A DNA stretch of 64,000 nt from Megaleporinus macrocephalus (lineage: Eukaryota > Chordata > Actinopteri > Characiformes > Anostomidae): the NCBI GenBank assembly GCA_021613375.1, contig CM038711.1:19329694-19393693 (forward strand). The letters run 5' to 3'. The position numbers and the translations under genes are program-made. Below are positions 57,910 to 64,000 of the stretch, piece by piece. Each line of letters begins with the position of its first letter. The first letter of the stretch is position 1. The notes beneath the pieces are model-generated. The model worked only from the letters and a program-made list of their open reading frames with translations, was not told the origin of the DNA and made no database searches.

Positions 57910-59290
57910 TCATTGCACGTTAATTCATATAAAAGATTTATAATCTCTGCCACTGCCCAATATCAGGCAGACAGGTGTAGTGTGCATCATCTCTGCCGTT
58001 TCTCTTGCACACAACAACAGAAGCAGAAGTGCCACCACCCCCTCCAATCCCAACCCACCAACCCCCCGTCCAGTTTCTGTCTCCTGATTCCCCAGGCCAG
58101 GATGACAGACTGACAGGTTGCTGGAGGTCAGTGAAGCTGCGGCTCCTGCGCTCCCTGGGGCTGGCCCGATAGCCCGTCCATGTCTCCAACTGCTTTGGTG
58201 CATGTTGTGCAGGGGGGTGGGAGGTGGAGGGGGGGAGCTGTGGTTCTCTCTAACTCTTTGCTGGAACCCTGCCGACGGCTCGCCTGCGTACCGGTCTCCG
58301 CGGAGACGTGACAGCGGGGCGGGGTGCTACTCTCACCTTTCTGGTCAGCGCCTTCCCCGGCTCCCCCTGCGGGGACCAGCCTGGCCCAGCAACAGCCGCT
58401 CCCTTTTTTCCTCCATCCACCTCCCTCCTCCCCTCTTCATTATTTCACCTCTCTCCCTTGTCGTTGTTTTTTTCTTTCTTCCTTTCTTTTGCGTGCTGTT
58501 ATGCTAGCAGCTAGGCACGAAGCGGGACACCCCTGGCTCCTGTCAGTCAGGGAGCCAGGGAACATTCTGTACTCTCGGATCGTACCGGTGTCCCAGTCAA
58601 TATGGGGACCGAGTGTGAAATAAGCAGATGCGAGTCTTGTCCGGTCCGAAAATGGCATTACTATGTTTGCATTCACGCCCTGGCACAGGCTGGCCACCGC
58701 AAGGCCTGCTGGGACAGTGGACCTGCGAGTCTGGGCAGGGCCTGGGAAGGAGGGGGGCAGTGGCGCTCTGGGACCGGCCCACGCTAATCTACACGCCCAT
58801 CCCGCTCCCATTATGTTTGGACCGAGGGGGGTGCGAAATCGGTCCCCGATGGTCTCTCCTGCTGAAAGATCATTTCTGAGTTGGCTTGAGCTGGAGGCTC
58901 AGGCTGTACCCCCTCGTTTTGTCCCGTTATTCGTTCCTGTCATCCCAGCTCGCCGTTATTGGGGCCTTTCAGGATGTGCTTTTGTCGCCTCATCAGGTTA
59001 CCATGTGTATCGTGTCTGCGTATTCACGTGCATTAGACTTTCAGCCTCACGTGACGCTCACGTCAATATTGACTTTGGAGCGAGTCGTGGCTCTCCTCCG
59101 GCATGTGCTCGTGTGTGTGTCCTGATCTGAGAAATAAGTGTTAACCTGTTCATCACTCTGCCCCAGCGTGTCCTCAGCGGACGCCATATTGATTTTGTTT
59201 TCGGCGAGATCTTCCATTGTCCATGCCCTTTACCGCTGGGATTAATCTAATTGTTTATCTCTGGATCTCTTTCCTGCCTTCTCTCCCTTC
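57910..59290. promoter_or_regulatory. GC-rich candidate regulatory cluster
   Basis: The longest GC-rich stretch of the window. CpG-containing segments lie at 58120-58180, 58260-58330 (GTCTCCGCGGAGAC, a perfect palindrome) and 58510-58860. A pyrimidine-rich patch (58400-58500) lies between. It contains copy B of the duplicated element. 58860-59250 continues as unique sequence with CACGTGACGCTCACGTC-like E-box words near 59045. Frames up to 155 codons exist because stops are rare in GC-rich DNA; none has a domain or splice logic. A second promoter cannot be excluded. Confidence 0.4.
58577..58645 (+). other. Duplicated element, copy B
   Basis: GGATCGTACCGG...CCAGTCAATATGGGG, then TGTGAAATAAG and GTCTTGT. 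Aligns with copy A 1.83 kb to the left in the same orientation. It is embedded in the GC-rich cluster and is more CpG-rich than copy A. Confidence 0.65.
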
Positions 59291-59489
59291 TGCCTCATTA
59301 TGTGCCAAGATTTGACAAGTCGAGTCTCCACACTCTCCAATCGCGCTTTACAGCATGTCGATCAGCAGAACACTACAGATGGCCTGCCTCTCAGCAGACC
59401 CACCCACATGGAATGTTACAAACATGACAACACGGCACACTTGCGCACATTCAGCAACACACATGCGCGTCTACGGTGTGTACACTGTT

Positions 59490-59650
59490 GGATGCACTCG
59501 AGCACACACAGGAAAACTCACAAATGACACGATTGGTGACATGTATGCACACACACACCTTCTCACACAGATGCTCAAAAACACACACTCTCTCTCACAC
59601 ACATGCTTAGATACATATACGAACTCACCCTTTCTCTCACATACACTCTT
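59490..59650. repeat. Degenerate CA/CT-rich tract
   Basis: Many short ACACAC and CTCTCAC runs with interruptions. Confidence 0.8.
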
Positions 59651-59689
59651 AAACAAACAGGTGCCAAAAGATTTCTTTGTGTGATGGCA

Positions 59690-59870
59690 TTGAAAAGACA
59701 CTTTTGGTTACCTATAAAAATCTTTTAGGGGATGGTTCTTTAAAGTGGAACGTTCTGTAAATAGGTGTGAAGAACCATGGTAAAGCCCATTTCCACTGAA
59801 TGTAAAGGTTCTGCAGAAGACACTACAGGTGAATAGGGCTTAAAAAAAAACACACACGGTTATCACACAT
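59690..59870. repeat. Probable MITE-like repeat
   Basis: Contains GGTTCTTTAAAGTGGAACG, GAAGAACCATGG and AAAGGTTCTGCAGAAG, the building blocks of short fish elements rich in GGTTCTTT/GAACC inverted motifs. Related to 46085-46250. Exact ends unclear. Confidence 0.45.
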
Positions 59871-59902
59871 ACACCACACAACGTTTTCACAGTGAAGCTT
59901 TG

Positions 59903-60364
59903 TGGGCAGAGTTTAACCTTAACGCTGCACTATGTAATATTTTTTGGTAACACTTTACTGTAGTGTACTGTTTATATGGCTACATTAAATTAGATTTTTT
60001 TTAAATAAAATTACCTTACCCTAAAATTACCTGCAAATGAGATGTTTTTGGTGATATGCAAACATTTAAAACCATTTACTTAGAAACCAAAATGTAGCCT
60101 CTTTACAAATATCAAAATGCTGAAAAACTGTTTGAAGAATTCGCTTTAGAACTGCATTACCCAGTAAGATCTCTGAGACAATATGCTAAATTTGTGAGAA
60201 TGGAAACAGGAAATATTCTATTTAGATTCTAAGGGAAAAAAAACTTGTCAGCAAATTATGACATGGCATGCTTTGCCAAGTTTGGGCAGAGTTTAACCTT
60301 AACGCTGCACTATGTAATATTTTTGGTAACACTCTACTGTAGGGTACTGTTTATAAGGCTACAT
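59903..60364. repeat. Two 83-bp direct repeats 380 bp apart
   Basis: 59903-59985 and 60283-60364 are identical except for three substitutions and one single-base gap, starting TGGGCAGAGTTTAACCTTAA and ending GGCTACAT. The inner part (GGTAACACT-TACTGTAG-GTACTG) resembles the ends of fish non-autonomous DNA elements. The low divergence implies a recent duplication or two recent insertions. Confidence 0.85.
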
Positions 60365-60985
60365 CATATCTACCTGAGCCCTTAAAGACAAATGACTCTG
60401 TATAAATGTCTATAAATGCTTATTCCAATACACATCATCTGTCCTAAAGGCTACAGTAGCTAACTTGTAACCTTTATATCAAATGAGGACTATTGGAAAA
60501 AAGCATTCACTGAGTCTGGAGAAAACTTTGGAATCGCCCTATAAATCCTGAAAGAGTAATGAAGTCAGCGAGAGGACAGATTTTGCACCACATCATACAT
60601 CTGTACATATTAACATCACGCACAAGCTCAAATGAAAAAGGTCTGACTTGATGTTAAGCACTGTACTGATGAGGATATGATGACAATAGTATATGATTAA
60701 TTTACATCCTAAGAAGACACAACCCTCACAGAGTTTTCTTTAAATATGCTCTTGAGGAAGGGGTCCAGGGCTCTGAATTGTTCTTCTGCATGGTGCATGG
60801 AATTACACATTTCCACCAGAGATGTCTCTGAAACCCCCAAACTTATGTAGTGTAGCGATAAGATCTTTTAGAACATGCAGATAGACATAAGTGGACATGA
60901 AATGACTAAACGCACGGGAAAAAGAGACAACCTTACTGATGCAGAAGAAAATCTCCTTATTGTTTCTTGCCTAATGACACACACA
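60365..60985. other. Non-coding, partly repeat-like DNA
   Basis: No exon seen. The segment following the second direct repeat may belong to the same element. Confidence 0.25.
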
Positions 60986-61240
60986 GACACATTCTTTGAA
61001 TTCTGCTATAGATAAGCCTCACGTACAACCCAAGGTAATCAGAATAAACCTCAAAATCTTGTTTCTAAAAGCCACATCAGAGTGTGCGCTTGAAGAAATG
61101 ACAGTATGCACAATATCTGCAATTCTTGTCAGCCGGAGCGCTGTAGCCGACTGCATTGTAAGCACACAATCCCGGCGAAATAAATAAATAACTCCCAGCG
61201 AACAGACACAACTGTCAAAGTGCTTCTCTCACCAGGCTGA
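60986..61240. promoter_or_regulatory. Candidate conserved non-coding block
   Basis: Unique sequence with CTATAGATAAGCC, AAGGTAATCAGAATAAACC and the CpG-containing core GTCAGCCGGAGCGCTGTAGCC, flanked by ordinary spacer. No coding signature. Confidence 0.35.
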
Positions 61241-61820
61241 GGAGACTCTACTTGTCTTACAGGCTGCGATCTTTTTCCACTCGTCTCTTTTTTTTTTTTA
61301 TTTCTTTTTCTCCTCTTCTCTCTTTTCTTCCCCCTCCTCATTGTTTTCCAGCAGCGTCCCAAACGCTCTCAGGCCCATGGAAGCCCCGTGGTCAGGTTTT
61401 ATCAGTGAGTTAACTCTACAGAAGTGGGCCAGATCAATACCCACATTCTCCAAGAGGAGTGGGGAGAGGCATGTTGTGTTTGTGTGCAAGTGTGTGTATG
61501 GGTGCCTTCAGGAGCGAATCGATGGGCTGACAGGGGCCTTGCTTTGTTCTCTCGCAGCACTCAGATGTTCGACGTGCTTTACATGATTGCTTAAAGGTTT
61601 TCGGTAGCTGGCTTGTTTGTTTGCTGTACACATTTTTCCTTGTTTCCCCTTACTTATTCTTCACTGGCGGTTTGTATGATACAAGAGCAGACTTAGGCAT
61701 GTCACTGCGTTTTATGTTATCTGTTAACTGCTCGTATTTTCACAGAGTTGTCCACATATTTCACACTGAAGGCGAGGCAGTCCGGTGCCACAGCAAAACC
61801 TCTTGTCTGCAAAATGGCAA
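61241..61820. other. Non-coding DNA
   Basis: A pyrimidine-rich tract lies at 61285-61335. The remainder has no identified feature. Confidence 0.25.
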
Positions 61821-61825
61821 CTATA

Positions 61826-62466
61826 TGCAAAAGTCAGAGACCACTCGTTGATTATTTAATTTCCATTCCAAACCGCTATTTATTCTTTTTGAGGAGCTTG
61901 TATATACTTGAGATACATGGGACTCCTAACATCCATGTAAACCTGGTAGACAACCAATTTCCATCACCATCATTTAAATAATAGTTAAACAGCTTTTATC
62001 TTTGTGAGAAATGAGTAAATCATTTGTCAGGTTTGAAAAAAATAAATCTACAGGTGTTTCCATCCATCCTTCCACGTTGTTCTGCTGTTCCTTGTGAGAG
62101 GACAACTAAGTGCTGAGAATCTGAAAGGTTGGGCAATGACTAAAAAACCTTCTCAGATGAAAATTAAACAAAGAAGCTGCTGGTGTTCTCAGAACAATGG
62201 ACAGTCAACTTCTCAATAGCATTGAATGTTTTAGGGATTTTTTAGATCGTGAAAAGGACAAAATTCAAACAACTTCTAAGACTGAAAAAGAAAGTCTTTT
62301 TAAAAAACAAAGCTGTAATAAAGGCAAAGGATGAACACACTAATTATTGTTCATGGGTGATTACATTATTTTCTGTTTTTATCTTGATACTGAAAATTAA
62401 TAACTTGTACTTAATGGCTGTTTGGACTGGAAATTAACAAACAAAGAGTGGTCTCTGAGTACTGCA
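61826..62466 (+). mobile_element. Non-autonomous Tc1/mariner-type element with terminal inverted repeats
   Basis: The left end TGCAAAAGTCAGAGACCACT and the reverse complement of the right end TGCAGTACTCAGAGACCACT match. Similarity extends about 55 bases inward (TTTCCATTCCAAAC against TTTCCAGTCCAAAC). Both ends abut TA dinucleotides (61824-61825 and 62467-62468), the expected Tc1/mariner target duplication. The 641-base interior retains a short transposase C-terminus in the plus frame around 62255-62350 (NKAVIKAKDEHTNY, equivalent to the usual KAKGGHTKY end). Most of the transposase is deleted, so the copy could move only with help from another element. Confidence 0.85.
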
Positions 62467-62468
62467 TA

Positions 62469-62935
62469 AAATTAAACACCCTTAAACATGTATCTATAAA
62501 AATTTAGAAATATAAAAATACACAGCAGTGACAATTTAAAAATCATTTGGATGGATGCAAATGTATTTTTGTGCAGTATTTTTTTTTAACCTGTGTATGT
62601 TTTTTGTTTATTTCTTTAAATATCCTTTTTTCGCTAAGAGTGTGAAAAGTGAAAAATATTCTTAATTTCAATGTATGTTCATGTAAATCTGGTGTTATTC
62701 CAAGGATTTTACATTATTTTAGCTCTGTTTACCATTTATCAAAAATGTTCACATAAGGGCAGCTGGTATTTGTTGATGCTGGAGAAATATCAAAAATAAA
62801 AAAAATAAGTTAGCAAGTTTTGATATGCCAGCAGTGATGCGGCTAGCTCTACTGCTAGCCATGCTTCAACACAATACATATATAAATTATTTATACATAC
62901 ATACATATATGTATATATAATTTTTCCTGTTGTTT
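62469..62935. other. AT-rich spacer
   Basis: AT-rich; a short TATATG cluster lies near 62880-62920. No gene. Confidence 0.3.
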
Positions 62936-64000
62936 CACTAGCAATTCGAGCTTCTCCATTGCTGTGGTAGTTTAACCACAAGCAAGCAAGAACCCTTTTT
63001 CTTTAACTCCTCAAATCTCTTAACCGACAGGAGATGTCTTGATGAGCACTTTTGGAAATAATAAGCAAAACCAACAGGCCTCTCGCGCATACGATGCAAA
63101 AAAACTTTCGAGATGCCACCTGAACAAAATTCCCCACTCCACTTCTCAACAGCCCTGATAATGAATGTCTCCGAGAATGGTCTGAAGCCTGCGTCTGAGT
63201 GGCCATGTCCTTGTCCTGCACATTCATTTGAAGGACTGTTGTTTTTTTTCTCCCTCTCTCTCTTCAGATCAGGCTGCCCTTTGGTGCCCTTTTCCATCTT
63301 CTTAGTCTAAAGGAATTTTTTTCTCTTTTTTTTGGTTTACCATTATCTCCTGTCCGCCCTCTTACGCAACCACCTAAACCGAGTTAAGCGCTCGGCTCTG
63401 TAAATAAGCTCTCGGGAAATTACTTCCCACAAGAAGTTGTGTGCGAAGGCCACTCCTCTTGTGAAAGGTGTTGACCGCCGAGGACAAGTAGGTGTCAATG
63501 GGACGTGCTCTGTGGTTCGGCGGGACCTTGAGAAGAGCGAGCTCTTGTGGGCGCCACTAATAAGACGGGCACAGATGCGGCCCTTGTTTGAGCTTGGCCT
63601 TCTGTGTCTTATTGTACTTTAGCCTCGCAACCCGCAGCCTCAGCTAGAGCGCTGTATTGGCCGCGCGAGAGGGTCTCATTAGGAGAGGCGAAGGGAACCC
63701 GGGGGTCAAGGTACATAAAGGTGCCCCTGAGCTAAGGAGCATGCTCATAAGATGAGCAGGGAGCTCCTTGGTAGATCACGGGGGGCGAGCACCTCCAGAC
63801 CTCTTGCCCTCTACAAGTGACCCTTCCTAGCTCGGGCGTTACTTGATGAAGCCGAGCTTGATAATTATTTTGCATGGATGGAGAAGAGGGCACGCGGTGT
63901 GAAAGGAGAGTGTCACTTGGAGGGAAGGAGTGCAGGGTGATGACAGAAAAAGAAAGCAAATCAGGAGTGAGAGGGAGGAGAGTGAGAGAGGGACATAGGG
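62936..64000. promoter_or_regulatory. Candidate regulatory cluster running off the right edge
   Basis: High-complexity sequence with little repeat: 62990-63200 (TCTCGCGCATACGATGCAAAA, CGAGATGCCACC), 63350-63620 (ACCGAGTTAAGCGCTCGGC, CCTCTTGTG) and 63640-63900 (GGCCGCGCGAGAGG, AGCTTGATAATTATTTTGCATGG with adjacent ATTA and POU-like words). A T-rich patch (63310-63335) intervenes. The 119-codon minus-strand frame has no domain. The block probably continues beyond the window. Confidence 0.35.

Noticed and set aside
58663..59130. 155-codon plus-strand frame and overlapping frames of 61-129 codons
   Set aside because: Stops are rare in GC-rich DNA, and frames of similar length occur in several phases and both strands, which argues against coding.
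1..64000. CRISPR arrays, operons, tRNA or rRNA genes, known microRNA hairpins
   Set aside because: None seen by eye. The DNA is eukaryotic, and the tandem arrays present are simple microsatellites without spacers. A covariance-model scan would be needed to exclude small RNAs.

Overview
The window looks like nuclear DNA of a ray-finned (teleost-type) fish. It carries decayed Tc1-like DNA transposons of the kinds common in fish, a Ty3/gypsy retroelement fragment, many AC/TA/GA/AAT/GATA microsatellites, a 3'-terminal exon with an intron acceptor, and long intervals without coding capacity. There are no bacterial-type gene arrays. Nearly all computed open reading frames are short and come from microsatellites or chance.

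Layout. Positions 1-4.4 kb are repeat-derived: a Tc1-like relic at 1-1000, unclassified AT-rich DNA, and a second internally deleted Tc1-like relic at about 3360-4340. At 4.85-5.33 kb on the minus strand is the only convincing host coding segment: the last exon of an unrecognised gene, with acceptor, 86-residue reading frame, stop and downstream AATAAA. From about 5.5 kb to the end the window is a gene desert. Blocks of high-complexity, non-repetitive sequence rich in homeodomain, POU and related motifs alternate with AT-rich or repeat-derived spacers. A CpG-rich, promoter-like interval with a good splice donor lies at 34.18-34.68 kb, bracketed by AT-rich microsatellites. Transposon remnants recur at 7.1-7.8, 29.3, 39.4, 46.1, 53.35-54.93 (a gypsy RNase H/integrase remnant between Tc1-like ends), 59.7-60.4 and 61.83-62.47 kb.

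Interpretation. The arrangement resembles a genomic regulatory block: a developmental gene, perhaps the one served by the CpG-rich promoter, spread among long-range regulatory elements, with a bystander gene ending at the left edge. This is inferred from sequence texture and motifs; no conservation alignment could be run. The most unusual local signals are a duplicated element at 56.75 and 58.58 kb, perfect palindromes at 47.56 and 47.75 kb, a PBX-MEIS motif pair inside the CpG-rich interval, and an 83-bp direct repeat with a 380-bp period at 59.9-60.4 kb. I found no tRNA, rRNA, CRISPR array or complete protein-coding gene. The target gene and the species were not identified.
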